The position numbers and the translations under genes are program-made. A stretch of DNA of 50,148 nucleotides from Candidatus Woesearchaeota archaeon (GTDB taxonomy: Archaea > Nanobdellota > Nanobdellia > Woesearchaeales > SKIA01): assembly GCA_007116645.1 (NCBI GenBank), contig SKIA01000076.1, forward strand, positions 1-50,148. The letters run 5' to 3'. Under the pieces are notes generated by a model. The model worked only from the letters and a program-made list of their open reading frames with translations, had not been told where the DNA came from and searched no databases. Shown here piece after piece: positions 8,742 to 17,043 of the stretch (position 1 is its first letter; the number at the start of each line of letters is the position of its first letter).

Positions 8742-8894
8742 CTATTCTTCTTCTTCAAAAAAATCTTTGAGTTGCTGGCTTTTCTTTGCTGCTTTGTAAC
8801 TTACTGCCATACACCTTTATCGCAGGTCGCGCTTTATAACTCATCGTGTCCTCAAACAACAGGAACGAAACATAGGTGTTGAAGGTATGGAAAA
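8742..8894. other. Non-coding gap between two gene ends
   Basis: 153 bases lie between the HEPN gene end and the convergent end of the next minus-strand gene. A minus-strand frame of 22 codons (ATG near 8813, acidic end) is the only coding hint and I do not consider it supported. No RNA structure was recognised. Confidence 0.4.
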
Positions 8895-9359
8895 TTACTC
8901 TGCCTTTAATGACATGATAGAATCAAACACGTCAGAAACAACGTCTCCAGAAGACGCGTTAATCTTGATATTGTACATGTGAAGCGTTGCAGTCACAACA
9001 GTGATGTTAAAGCACGCAACACCGCCAACAGACTGGACTAACACAATTTGTTTTGAAGCAGGATGGCCCGGATGTTTTTTCTCAAGCGTTGACACAGCAA
9101 TTTGTTCAGCCTTTTGACGAGACAACACAACGTCCTCAATTTTTAGAGGAGGAACTGCTCCGTCGTCTTTGAAGACCTTTTCAGGGGTTTGACGTACAAT
9201 GCTATCAGCAACAATATATGCCGTGATGCGATCATCATCAGCGTTGTAAAAACCAACCTGCCAAGTGCCTTCAGAAAAAAATCCGTGCACAAGGTATCCG
9301 TCTTCGGGAATAAATGATTGGTCAGCAGTTACGCGAGCAACTGCTTGGTGAAACATCAT
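8895..9359 (-). CDS. Small protein with PepSY-like C-terminal half
   Basis: 154 residues, no signal peptide. The C-terminal half (about 85-154) begins with a SRQKAEQIAVSTLEKKHPG helix followed by predicted strands ending NIKINASSGDVV, a pattern like PepSY-type modules; this is a weak resemblance. The open frame extends upstream to 9557, but the ATG pair at 9359/9356 is chosen because a TATA element (atttttaac, 9381-9389) lies about 26 nt before it and the longer version would overlap the divergent gene. Function unknown. Confidence 0.6.
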   Translation of the reverse strand: MMFHQAVARVTADQSFIPEDGYLVHGFFSEGTWQVGFYNADDDRITAYIVADSIVRQTPEKVFKDDGAVPPLKIEDVVLSRQKAEQIAVSTLEKKHPGHPASKQIVLVQSVGGVACFNITVVTATLHMYNIKINASSGDVVSDVFDSIMSLKAE

Positions 9360-9458
9360 AATCAACAGAACTGACAGCTTATTTTTAACACTATCTCTTA
9401 GGCAGAAAGTAAAGTTTAAGAATGAGTAGTGGTATAGGATTTTTGTGGAAGGAGAGCA

Positions 9459-10034
9459 ATGGTGGAGATGAAGTGGAAAAAACTCATTCACGATTCTGAG
9501 ACAATCTCGTATGTCAAGGAAGGGGCTGAGTACCGCGTCATCATAGAAGCGCGCCAATTCGAAGACGGCTGGGAAATCGTTAAGAAATATTTGGGTTCAG
9601 GAATTAACTTTGCTGAAACCTATTCTGCTCAAAGTTTTGAAGAAGTACGCAAAGTACTCAAACACCTCAGGCAAGAAAAAGACTTGTCACGAAGTGAAAT
9701 AAAAGACATTAGTCGCTTCAAAAAGAAATCTCCAAAAGTGCATGTTAAGCGCGGATGGAAAGAAGCAAACGTTGAGAAATGGCACTTTAGCATCTCAGAC
9801 GACTACGCAAACTATATCATCGTACGATACGGCAAAGAACTCATTGTCGACATCGTAATGGAAGAACAACTCAAATACATTGAGGAAAAACTCCTTGCAA
9901 AACTCTATGAAGTACTCGGTATCTCGGATGAGCCGTTTAACATCCAACAGAACATCTACTATTTCTCAAAGAAAACCACGTCCTATCTTGAAGGCGACGA
10001 CTCAGACATTGACGTAGAATTCTTGTTTGAATAA
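9459..10034 (+). CDS. Unknown soluble protein, 191 residues
   Basis: Charged, cysteine-free protein with mixed helix and strand character and a very acidic C-terminus (EGDDSDIDVEFLFE). No family recognised. The start is supported by a ribosome-binding sequence, ggaaggag, about 5 nt before the ATG, which is notable because many neighbours look leaderless. It is convergent with the metallophosphoesterase gene, whose stop lies immediately after its own (10034/10035). Confidence 0.7.
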   Translation: MVEMKWKKLIHDSETISYVKEGAEYRVIIEARQFEDGWEIVKKYLGSGINFAETYSAQSFEEVRKVLKHLRQEKDLSRSEIKDISRFKKKSPKVHVKRGWKEANVEKWHFSISDDYANYIIVRYGKELIVDIVMEEQLKYIEEKLLAKLYEVLGISDEPFNIQQNIYYFSKKTTSYLEGDDSDIDVEFLFE

Positions 10035-10622
10035 CTAAATATCCAGCAAGCGACCAAACGGTCCAGGATTAACAATCACGATATCGTCATGCTTGTGTAC
10101 TGTACCCCACTGCTCATGAATGTGTGCTGCAACGACTAACACAGGCTTGTGAGTATCAATCATTTTGCGCTTTGACTCACAGCCAGTAGGGCCAACGCCA
10201 GGGATTTCATCAACCTTGAGGTTGTGAGGTGGTCCGTGAAACAGCCACACTTGCTTTTTGTCTTGGTGCTTTGGCGCAACTTCTGAAAAGAATGCTTCAA
10301 CAGCTTTGTCGTTTTTACGAAACCCGCCGCCGCCAAAGCCGACAACAACAACGTCGTCGTGATGATACGTGTCTTGATCGATGTTGATGATGTGCTCACT
10401 TTCAGGGATGTCTTCTCCTTGTTCGTGATTGCCAGGAATAAACAACACAGGCTTTTTGATTTTCTTAGCAAAGTCTTCTAGCGCAAAAAACGTTTCTTCA
10501 AGGTCGCCTCCAAAAAAGCTAATGTCGCCTGCACACACAATAAGATCTGCTTGTTCAGCAAATTCTTCTAGATGAGAAAAGTCTAGTTCTCCGTGTGTAT
10601 CGGCAAAAGCGAGGATGCGCAT
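10035..10622 (-). CDS. Metallophosphoesterase, calcineurin-like
   Basis: Two-metal phosphoesterase of about 195 residues. All motifs are present: DTHG (D8, H10), GD (D33), GNHE (N65, H66), HGPPH (H129) and AHIH (H167, H169). It is close to the YfcE/MJ0936-like small phosphodiesterases, but the substrate cannot be inferred. The N-terminus begins directly with the first strand (MRILAFADTHG), which supports the start at 10622. Confidence 0.88.
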   Translation of the reverse strand: MRILAFADTHGELDFSHLEEFAEQADLIVCAGDISFFGGDLEETFFALEDFAKKIKKPVLFIPGNHEQGEDIPESEHIINIDQDTYHHDDVVVVGFGGGGFRKNDKAVEAFFSEVAPKHQDKKQVWLFHGPPHNLKVDEIPGVGPTGCESKRKMIDTHKPVLVVAAHIHEQWGTVHKHDDIVIVNPGPFGRLLDI

Positions 10623-10761
10623 ATCATGGGTGACTGGGTTTTGATATTTAAAAGTTCAACCGCGAGCAATTCACAATCGCTTATTTTCTTGGCCTGTAAA
10701 CGATAAAAATAACTCTATTCGTTCTTTTTTTGGTTTAAGGTATATGTTTTCCCCTATTTTT

Positions 10762-10774
10762 TCGGCAATGCCGA
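10762..10774. promoter_or_regulatory. 13-bp palindrome just upstream of a TATA box
   Basis: TCGGCAATGCCGA is a perfect 6-1-6 inverted repeat ending about 6 nt before the TATA element atttatatac (10781-10790) of the next gene. It has the same NCGRCAATGYCGN form as the palindrome at 35714-35726, so it may be bound by the same regulator (inference). Confidence 0.55.
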
Positions 10775-10780
10775 CAACAC

Positions 10781-10790
10781 ATTTATATAC
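10781..10790 (+). promoter_or_regulatory. TATA element with hairpin-rich leader
   Basis: atttatatac is followed, at the expected initiation region, by two overlapping inverted repeats: AGTAT/ATACT (10801-10815) and ACTATCC/GGATAGT (10813-10828). They share three bases and cannot both form as hairpins. The start codon at 10855 is about 45 nt downstream of the expected transcript start, so this gene has a true 5' leader. Confidence 0.5.
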
Positions 10791-10854
10791 TTAAGCTACC
10801 AGTATAGATAATACTATCCACGGATAGTGCTCCACCATTCCCTCATTCACACTT

Positions 10855-11646
10855 ATGAACATAGCCCCAAGACTCCAACCAGCCTACAAAAAAACATCAT
10901 TAGATGATTTTATTGAAGTTGCTCTTGAATATGATTCGCACCCAGAAACAGAAACTTTTATTCGCCAATTTGCTGAAATGACAGCAAACCCTGAAAGACA
11001 ACACGGGTACCTCGTAGGCATGGCTGATTTTCAAGCAGACTACGTCAAAACAAAAAGAAACGTAAACGGTCCCGGAATACACTACGCACCCAAAACGCCT
11101 CTCTGGAGACGAATATTAGGAAGACACACTCATACCCTCACGTTCGGGCAAGAACCAGAACTTGCATCCGATATAACAGCACCCGGAAGACTCCTTGAGG
11201 AAGCCAACGGTGATTTTCACGACCTACTCCACTTCTACAAAGGCGGAGAAGGTTTATACAGGCCTGGAGCGATTGTGCACGCTCACACACTCGATGTCTC
11301 AGTAGAAGACTTTAACGCGATAAGGCGTGCGGGATACGCAGAAAATAAACTCGGAGGAGGCAGCTCAGCTGCTGCACTCTTTGCTACCTTTAGCAGAGGA
11401 ATCGGAATGTACGCGCGAGACGCAAATAGGTTCAAAGACCAAGAACCATACTTTATCGCATTTGCAGGAAACAAAAAAGGATCCTTGGGTGTTCGAGGAT
11501 TTGTGGTAAGAGCAGAGACATCCGAACCTGCTCCTGAAGGAGGAGAAAGACATCACGTCATTCAACCAATGCCAAACGATGTGATTCCTATCGGAACACC
11601 CTACCATACACAAGAGCGAGTACCTGCTCTACTCTACGCAGCTTAA
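10855..11646 (+). CDS. Unknown soluble protein, 263 residues
   Basis: No signal peptide, no transmembrane segment and no cysteines. Noticeable blocks are the GDFHDLLHFYKGGEGLYRPGAIVHAHT region (about 121-145, histidine-rich) and a GGGSSAAALFATFSRG glycine/serine block (about 167-182). The histidine cluster could bind a metal, but I recognise no family and propose no function. It has a distinctive promoter with a palindrome and a 5' leader, so it may be regulated. Its stop overlaps the stop of a small minus-strand frame. Confidence 0.75.
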   Translation: MNIAPRLQPAYKKTSLDDFIEVALEYDSHPETETFIRQFAEMTANPERQHGYLVGMADFQADYVKTKRNVNGPGIHYAPKTPLWRRILGRHTHTLTFGQEPELASDITAPGRLLEEANGDFHDLLHFYKGGEGLYRPGAIVHAHTLDVSVEDFNAIRRAGYAENKLGGGSSAAALFATFSRGIGMYARDANRFKDQEPYFIAFAGNKKGSLGVRGFVVRAETSEPAPEGGERHHVIQPMPNDVIPIGTPYHTQERVPALLYAA

Positions 11647-11810
11647 TCTTTCTGCAACTGATACGCAGGTTTTTTCAGTAAGAGTCCTTGCTCAGACAAA
11701 AACACGTCCTTACCCAAAGAGGCTTGCACATACGCGTGAGTTACAAGCTGTGCGCGCAACAAGGAAGGCGCCTTACGAGGTATCGTTACATACATGAGAT
11801 TTTCTTTCAT
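11643..11810 (-). CDS. Possible 55-residue small protein
   Basis: A short frame from ATG 11810 to TAA 11643, composition normal for a protein (MKENLMYVTIPRKAPSLL at the N-terminus; VFLSEQGLLLKKPAYQ near the end). It ends by overlapping the convergent stop of the previous gene by two bases, as other genes in this window do. The C-terminal pattern faintly recalls short AbrB/VapB-type antitoxins, but this is too weak to assign. It may share a transcript with the upstream minus-strand gene. Confidence 0.5.
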   Translation of the reverse strand: MKENLMYVTIPRKAPSLLRAQLVTHAYVQASLGKDVFLSEQGLLLKKPAYQLQKD

Positions 11811-11886
11811 AGACTTAATATGCGAGCAAGATTAAGAAAGGTAACGCGTCATTAATTGGAAAAAAGTTGTAAAAACCGCAATTCCT

Positions 11887-12288
11887 TCAGAGACCAGGAA
11901 GGTCCATCGGATGAGATCTGAAATACTGCTCTTCTTTGCGAACATCTGAACGTGTAGGAATATACGGACTATTCGAATTAGCAATAATTACCACGCCTAT
12001 TCTCCACAACCCATCAAGGTCATCAAGACGCATCTCAAATAACCCACTATTTTGAACCTTGTAGTCCATAACTATGTTATATATTTCGATAGCGGGCAAA
12101 AAAACTTTGGACAATGAACACCAACTGTCAGCATCCCGATTGTGCTGAACAATGGCTAACTTGCGTTGGAATAAAAGTTCTTGAGGGTTGGTGCATTCAG
12201 GTTCTAAACGGAGAATCTCTTCTAGTTCATACTGTTCGCGAGAAATCCCACGAAATCTCAAATACTGATCAATAATCTCATCCGTCAT
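11887..12288 (-). CDS. Unknown protein, 133 residues
   Basis: Acidic, soluble-looking, with two cysteines (ECTNP and WCSLSK). Near the C-terminus are GVVIIANSNSPYIPTRSD and an EEQYFRSHPMDLP block. No family recognised. The start is supported by a TATA element on the minus strand (gatataagca read on the plus strand, 12311-12320), about 27 nt upstream. Divergent from the C39-like gene. Confidence 0.65.
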   Translation of the reverse strand: MTDEIIDQYLRFRGISREQYELEEILRLEPECTNPQELLFQRKLAIVQHNRDADSWCSLSKVFLPAIEIYNIVMDYKVQNSGLFEMRLDDLDGLWRIGVVIIANSNSPYIPTRSDVRKEEQYFRSHPMDLPGL

Positions 12289-12332
12289 ACTGCTGTTTTT
12301 GGCGAATTACGATATAAGCATTTCTCCATAAC

Positions 12333-12342
12333 GTTTAAATAA
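12333..12342 (+). promoter_or_regulatory. TATA element for C39-like/LOG operon
   Basis: gtttaaataa is centred about 26 nt before the ATG at 12364, favouring that codon over the TTG at 12361 and a leaderless transcript. Confidence 0.5.
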
Positions 12343-12363
12343 CTCCTCTGAGAATATATCTTG

Positions 12364-12963
12364 ATGGAGTTTTACCGGCAAACAAGCCAGTACACGGGGG
12401 CTGCAGCAGCACTGCTCATGGCAATGCACGCAAAAAAGCCAGACCAATACGCACTTGACAGAGAACAAGAATTCTCAATCTGGACGCAATCAGCAAACCT
12501 GCCAACAAGAAGCAGCAGCATATACGCATTAGCACTCATCGCAAGACAAGCAGGCATTGCAACACACGTCGTGGTCGGAGAAAAAGAATACGACTACCCA
12601 GACTACCGCTTCAAACGATACAAAAAAATCGAGATAGACGAAGCAAAATACACCTCAAAACTCTATGCAAAACGAGCACGAGAAGAAGGAATCCCTCTGG
12701 AAGAGCGAGAATTCACGCTCACAGAAGTAAAACAACACCTCGACAACGGAGCAATGGTGCTCTTGCGAGTAAACGCAGGAATTTTCCGCGAACGAAAAGC
12801 AACAAGCAAATACGTTCTAGTCAGAGCCCACGAAGAAGGAGAATACGTTATCATGGACCCAGACCAAGGAGAAATGAGAATCCCAGACGAAGAAATGCAA
12901 GAAGCATTTGACACGCTTGTTACCAAGAAAAAACGCGACCACCGAATGGTCATTCTGAAATGA
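12364..12963 (+). CDS. C39-like peptidase fold protein lacking catalytic Cys/His
   Basis: 199 residues resembling the papain-like C39-type family: an N-terminal Q-x-x-x-YT-x(4)-ALLMAM helix, then late in the protein a strand pair KYVLVRAHEEGEYVIMDPDQG. In active members the first motif is YTCGPA with the catalytic cysteine and the second begins with the catalytic histidine. Here the first reads YTGAAA and the second has KY, so both catalytic residues are missing. It may be an inactive binding protein; the family call is from pattern memory and is moderately sure. It overlaps the LOG-like gene by four bases (ATGA), so the two are probably co-translated. Confidence 0.6.
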   Translation: MEFYRQTSQYTGAAAALLMAMHAKKPDQYALDREQEFSIWTQSANLPTRSSSIYALALIARQAGIATHVVVGEKEYDYPDYRFKRYKKIEIDEAKYTSKLYAKRAREEGIPLEEREFTLTEVKQHLDNGAMVLLRVNAGIFRERKATSKYVLVRAHEEGEYVIMDPDQGEMRIPDEEMQEAFDTLVTKKKRDHRMVILK

Positions 12964-13475
12964 AAGTACTCATCAGCGGGACCTGGAGAAGTGCTTTAGC
13001 AAAACAGCAAGAAGAACACGCACAACAACTTGGAAAACTGTTAGCAGAACAAGGCGTGGAAATACTCACAGGAGGAGGAGAAGGAATCCCTGAGCTGGTA
13101 AGCACATCATACACTCAGCACGGCGGGAAAAAACATACCGCAATTCTTGTGGATCAGAAAGTGCGAGAACGAGTAGGAGAAAAACTCATCCAAGCAGACG
13201 AATACGTCAATACAAGCCTTGATTATCCACAACGAAACGCTCTTTTAGTCAGTAAAGCAGACGCAATCATCGCCATGAATGGACGACTAGGAACACTCAC
13301 AGAACTCATTCACGCAACAAACGACTACGAGATACCAGCAATACTGTTAGCAACAAGCGAAATCAAAGAGTGGGTGCTAGCAACCACGCCACTTAAAGAA
13401 AAAGTAGTTATGGTGAATACACCACAAGAGGCAATCACAATCCTTCAAAACCAAGCTTCTCTAACATCTTCTTAA
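12960..13475 (+). CDS. LOG/SLOG-family nucleotide-binding protein
   Basis: 171 residues with a Rossmann-like LOG fold: MKVLISGTW at the N-terminus, GGGEGIPELV (about 38-47) and MNGRLGTLTELIHA (about 106-119), which corresponds to the PGGxGTxxE motif of the lysine decarboxylase-like/LOG group (TIGR00725-type). Members bind nucleotides or related ligands and some are phosphoribohydrolases. The first G of the PGG triplet is replaced by N, so catalysis is uncertain. Coupled by ATGA to the C39-like gene. Its end overlaps the convergent RelE-type toxin gene by 41 nt. Confidence 0.7.
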   Translation: MKVLISGTWRSALAKQQEEHAQQLGKLLAEQGVEILTGGGEGIPELVSTSYTQHGGKKHTAILVDQKVRERVGEKLIQADEYVNTSLDYPQRNALLVSKADAIIAMNGRLGTLTELIHATNDYEIPAILLATSEIKEWVLATTPLKEKVVMVNTPQEAITILQNQASLTSS

Positions 13476-13773
13476 CCTGCTCAATTGTTTCTTGTTGATT
13501 ATCTTTTTTGGACAAAGCAATAAACTTAATCAAAAGCCGGGAGATGTCATCTTGTGAGCCAAATTTGAGCGCAAAGCCATCAGTGATAAAGTAAAATCGA
13601 AAAGACTCATACTTGAGCTCTTTAATCACCACTCCTCCAATGTTTCCAAGCGCCTTTCCTTTCTTGGGATTCTCTTCAAGCGAACGCATCAAAGAAAAAA
13701 CGTCAATTGCGCGCTTTTTGAACACGCGATTGACTTCTTCTACCAACGCGTGGGTAATAATTACTCGTGCCAT
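13435..13773 (-). CDS. RelE/ParE-like toxin of a toxin-antitoxin pair
   Basis: 112 residues with the RelE/ParE-fold pattern: helix VEEVNRVFKKRAIDVFSLMRSLEENPKKGKAL, then strands GVVIKELKYESFRFYFITDG and a C-terminal helical part. RelE-type toxins cut mRNA at the ribosome; ParE-type act on gyrase; which applies here cannot be told. It starts within the end of the antitoxin gene (13-nt overlap), the classical antitoxin-first order. The C-terminal extension after FIALSKKDNQ is helical. Confidence 0.78.
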   Translation of the reverse strand: MARVIITHALVEEVNRVFKKRAIDVFSLMRSLEENPKKGKALGNIGGVVIKELKYESFRFYFITDGFALKFGSQDDISRLLIKFIALSKKDNQQETIEQVKKMLEKLGFEGL

Positions 13774-13964
13774 CTATTCTTGGCGTCTGCAATCGCTTTT
13801 TCAATTGACACTGAATCAGTCTCATCATACAAGTACCCAAGCATCACGTGGCGTTTCGTAATTTCATACATCTTACGAATCACATCATCATACGAGTCTC
13901 CAGCGCGACCGAGCGTGCGTAACTTTTCTTTCATCTCTTGAGAGATGGAAATAGTGGTGTTCAT
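13761..13964 (-). CDS. Antitoxin, small DNA-binding (RHH/VapB-like)
   Basis: 67 residues, starting MNTTISISQEMKEKLRTLGRAGDSYDDVIRKM, the strand-helix-helix layout of archaeal ribbon-helix-helix antitoxins, with an acidic toxin-binding C-terminus (YDETDSVSIEKAIADAKNR). The ATG at 13964 is chosen over an upstream in-frame start because a TATA element lies about 26 nt before it. An 11-bp inverted repeat covers that TATA element, consistent with autorepression. Confidence 0.75.
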   Translation of the reverse strand: MNTTISISQEMKEKLRTLGRAGDSYDDVIRKMYEITKRHVMLGYLYDETDSVSIEKAIADAKNRWHE

Positions 13965-13971
13965 AGAGGCT

Positions 13972-14000
13972 ATAAGCATTATGAAACTTATAATACTTAT
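13972..14000. promoter_or_regulatory. Inverted repeat over toxin-antitoxin promoter
   Basis: ATAAGCATTAT and ATAATACTTAT are separated by 7 bp; the arms match at 10 of 11 positions. The right arm includes the minus-strand TATA element (about 13987-13996). This is where an autorepressing antitoxin would bind. Confidence 0.65.
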
Positions 14001-14005
14001 GAAAT

Positions 14006-15244
14006 CTACGAACGAACCCGATCATACTCTTCAAGAATAATCACGTCCAAGTCTTTAACGTCAGAAACAATAGATAACCGACCATTACCCAGTTCAACAA
14101 TCTTTCGCGCAAGGTCTTCACCTTGCTTATCAAGACCAATACCAATCACGGAAACAGAAACACCGCTCCCAGACACCATAGCCACCTGGTCGAGCACGTG
14201 CGTATCAGGCTCAGCACCAACAGTAGGCAACGCATCAGTCAATAAGATAATGTGTTGCGTGTCAGCACGACCAGAAAACAACTCTGCAGAAGCACGAATA
14301 CTCTCAGCAAGATCAGTTTCAGAACCAGGACGTAAACGAGTAAGCGCAGTCAACAACAAAGAAAAGTCACGCGTGGGCGAAACACTGCCCTGAACAGTCT
14401 TTTCAAACACAACCAAACCGACCTTGTCACCGTTCTGAATGGCCTTGTACGCCAAAGCAACCCCGGCACGTTTTGCCTGAGCAATCTTTGCGCCCTTCAT
14501 ACTCCCAGAAGCATCAATAGCGTACACGATGCTCGCACCGCCACGCGCTTGTTTGTCAAACGCGCGCAAATCCTCTTTAGCAATTTTTGAGTGGCCGCGA
14601 CGCAAAGCAGTCTTAACCGACTGCTGAATGCTCAGGGAACGATACGGATCTTTTTGAAACGGCTTGACATCCTCTCGCATACCAGAAACAGCTTGTTTTT
14701 TGTGGACGCGACGGCCAAGAATGCCAGAAGCAGAAAGATGATCAAGCTCTTGAACTGCTAAAACAACCGAAGCTAATTCCAAAGCATCATCACTCCAAGC
14801 ACCATCTTTAGTAAGCATGCCCTTATCCTTGAGGTCTTTTACGTTCTCACGAATCTGTTTTTCAAGCTCGCGGCGAAACTCAGGAATATTCACGTTCTTT
14901 TCAACATACGAAGGATCAAAACCAGAAAGACGACGAATAAGTGACGGACCAATAATTTGCTCTGCAGAGCGATAATCTTTTACGAGCTTTTCCATCATGA
15001 GCTCAGGAGTAAAAAACGATGCGCCATTACTTGTTGAATCCAAAACCATGTTGCCCAAATCAATATTTTCAGAATCGCCTTCTAAAACAGTATTCATCAG
15101 GCCCTCTTTATCAGCATCGCGGCCAGGACTTCCGTCCATTTGCTCAGACGGAGAAAACTCTTCTACTTGTGCCTCTTTGGCGTCACTGTCTAGTTCCTCA
15201 ACAACGGATGAGTCGCTTTCTTGGTTGTTACCCTGAATCGCCAA
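14006..15244 (-). CDS. VWA-domain protein, partner of MoxR-type ATPase
   Basis: 412 residues. The C-terminal half carries a von Willebrand A domain with a complete MIDAS: DASGS (D244, S246, S248), a threonine in SETDLA, and LLTDALP. The N-terminal half is acidic then helical. Together with the upstream AAA+ ATPase this forms a MoxR-VWA or chelatase-like (ChlI/ChlD-type) pair, used for ATP-driven metal insertion or protein remodelling; no chelatase H subunit is nearby. The start is a TTG that overlaps the ATPase gene by 17 nt; the next ATG (15136) would shorten it by 36 residues. Confidence 0.85.
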   Translation of the reverse strand: MAIQGNNQESDSSVVEELDSDAKEAQVEEFSPSEQMDGSPGRDADKEGLMNTVLEGDSENIDLGNMVLDSTSNGASFFTPELMMEKLVKDYRSAEQIIGPSLIRRLSGFDPSYVEKNVNIPEFRRELEKQIRENVKDLKDKGMLTKDGAWSDDALELASVVLAVQELDHLSASGILGRRVHKKQAVSGMREDVKPFQKDPYRSLSIQQSVKTALRRGHSKIAKEDLRAFDKQARGGASIVYAIDASGSMKGAKIAQAKRAGVALAYKAIQNGDKVGLVVFEKTVQGSVSPTRDFSLLLTALTRLRPGSETDLAESIRASAELFSGRADTQHIILLTDALPTVGAEPDTHVLDQVAMVSGSGVSVSVIGIGLDKQGEDLARKIVELGNGRLSIVSDVKDLDVIILEEYDRVRS

Positions 15245-16205
15245 TTAAGCGCTTGGTTTCCTCAATAAAGGAAGCAACTTCTTCAGAAACATACTCCTGA
15301 GCAGACTTAACATACCGCACAGAAGGCTTTAATGCAATCCGGTGCGCAAGAACAGAATGCGCAGCGTCATGGATATCTGAGAGAGTAACGTTTTTCCGAC
15401 CCGCAATGCGAGCATTTGCACAGGCTCTTTCAACAAGACCAATAGAAGCACGAACAGAAGGTGCGCGCTCAAGGTTCTTGTCAAGTCGCAGACCACGAAC
15501 AAAACGAACAGTGTGCGCTAAGAGTTTTTCATCAAACTCACACATCATCTCAGCGCGGCTTCTTACAACAGCCACTTCGTCCTCTTGGTTTTCAGGGTAA
15601 GAAACATAGATGAGGTCAAAGCGGTCCAAAAACACTGCTGATAATTCTTCAGTACTGTTGTCGTCAGGGTTCATGGTGCCGATAAAGATAAAGTCAGCAG
15701 GGAAATCAACATCATAACTACCAATGGTAGCAATCTTTTCTTGCAATACTTGCAATAACGCGTTTTGCAATTTATCAGAACAACGATTGACCTCGTCAAA
15801 AAACAGTACGCCGCTGTTTGCCTTGAAAATCTTACCAGGACTAAATGCTTCAACAGACAACGGTCCGTATTCCAAAGCCTTCATAGGATCAATATCTCCA
15901 AGAAGATCTTCAGCAGTAAGGTCTGGACTTCCCTGGACGCGCACAAAGCGCTCCTCACCAGAAAACTCGCGAGCCTTCACATCCTCAGTAGGAAGCTGGC
16001 GAAAGGCGTCATCAGTAAGACGCATAGGAGGAAGAAGTTTTGCAACGCTGCGTGCAAGAGTGGTTTTACCCGCGCCAGGTGGTCCAACAAGAATGACGTG
16101 TCTGCGAGCAAGCAAAGCGCTTTTTAATTGTTTTTTTACGCGGTCTTGGCCGATAATCTCTGGAAAGTCTGTCTTAAGTAAGTTTTCGATGAATTGTTCT
16201 TGCAT
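15228..16205 (-). CDS. MoxR/magnesium chelatase-type AAA+ ATPase
   Basis: 325 residues with Walker A GPPGAGKTT (41-49), Walker B LFFDEVNR (D137, E138), a sensor 1 asparagine in IGTMNPDD and a helical lid with RAPSVRASIG. The insert with FVRVQGSPDLTAEDLLGDID is typical of the MoxR/ChlI clade. It is predicted to drive remodelling by, or loading of, the co-encoded VWA protein. A minus-strand TATA-like ttaaaaacgt (16231-16240) is about 29 nt upstream of the ATG. First gene of a two-gene operon. Confidence 0.9.
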   Translation of the reverse strand: MQEQFIENLLKTDFPEIIGQDRVKKQLKSALLARRHVILVGPPGAGKTTLARSVAKLLPPMRLTDDAFRQLPTEDVKAREFSGEERFVRVQGSPDLTAEDLLGDIDPMKALEYGPLSVEAFSPGKIFKANSGVLFFDEVNRCSDKLQNALLQVLQEKIATIGSYDVDFPADFIFIGTMNPDDNSTEELSAVFLDRFDLIYVSYPENQEDEVAVVRSRAEMMCEFDEKLLAHTVRFVRGLRLDKNLERAPSVRASIGLVERACANARIAGRKNVTLSDIHDAAHSVLAHRIALKPSVRYVKSAQEYVSEEVASFIEETKRLIGDSG

Positions 16206-16247
16206 AGAACAAGCGTGAATGCGATGCCCATTAAAAACGTTGTTGCT

Positions 16248-17021
16248 CTAAATCGTTATAGTAGGAGCACGGTTTGACGTTTCTTCGTGCGATTCAGATT
16301 CGACAGTGTCCTCAGAAGGAGGCTCGTTACTGGACGCTTCCTCATCATCAAACGACTCAAAGCCCTCACACGACTCAACAACTTCCCAACCAGAAGGAAC
16401 ATCACACGGCGTTCTAAACTCAACACAAACGCCCTGCGCGTTCACTGCAGGAGTGATTACTTGTGCACACAGTTCTTCATCAGAGCGAATAGGCTCGGAA
16501 AAATAAACGCGGTCAATGCCAGCAGCGTTAATGAAGACAGCGTAACCAAGGCTGTTGTACACAAACGCTCGCTCCATGTGCAAGTCCTGTGCGACAGAAG
16601 GAATGCCAAGAAGACCATAGAGTCGGTCGCGACCACCCATCATGACAGTCTCGCCAACAAGCAAGTCATTAGCGTCATTAGTCACAAGGACAGCTCGGAC
16701 AACACCGCGCTCAACATGGTATAATACGACAGTCACGTTTTCTTGACCAAAACCGTACTCAAGGTTGCGAACAGCACCAAACTGGTACTCAGAAACAGAA
16801 TCGGCCTCGCCATGAAGCTCAACAACGCGCTCTTCAGAATCACCAAGGCGCACACCAAAAAAACTGATGTTATCACTTGGGATGCGATCAGAGAACACGT
16901 CATAGTACAAAATCTCGCCGGCAACGTCAGGCACGCGGTCTGAAAGCTCAGAAACAGGCTCTAGAGCAGGAGCGCAGGCAACGATGACGAGTAATGCAAA
17001 AGCGAGATATGCGTATTTCAT
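16248..17021 (-). CDS. Predicted lipoprotein, unknown function
   Basis: 257 residues beginning MKYAYLAFALLVIVAC, a signal peptide ending in a lipobox-like IVAC with Cys16, so probably lipid-anchored outside the cell. The mature part is beta-rich with a VRLGDSEERVVELHGEAD segment that recalls small repeat domains of secreted proteins; the C-terminus is an acidic S/E-rich tail. The open frame extends to 17072, but ATG 17021 gives a proper signal peptide and lies about 27 nt from the shared TATA element at 17044-17053. Divergent from the DUF368 gene. Confidence 0.75.
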   Translation of the reverse strand: MKYAYLAFALLVIVACAPALEPVSELSDRVPDVAGEILYYDVFSDRIPSDNISFFGVRLGDSEERVVELHGEADSVSEYQFGAVRNLEYGFGQENVTVVLYHVERGVVRAVLVTNDANDLLVGETVMMGGRDRLYGLLGIPSVAQDLHMERAFVYNSLGYAVFINAAGIDRVYFSEPIRSDEELCAQVITPAVNAQGVCVEFRTPCDVPSGWEVVESCEGFESFDDEEASSNEPPSEDTVESESHEETSNRAPTITI

Positions 17022-17043
17022 AGAATAAGTAAATAAGAACAGT

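Noticed and set aside
8742..8894. 22- and 30-codon minus-strand frames in the gap
   Set aside because: Too short, not overlapped with neighbours in the way other microproteins here are, and no promoter seen.
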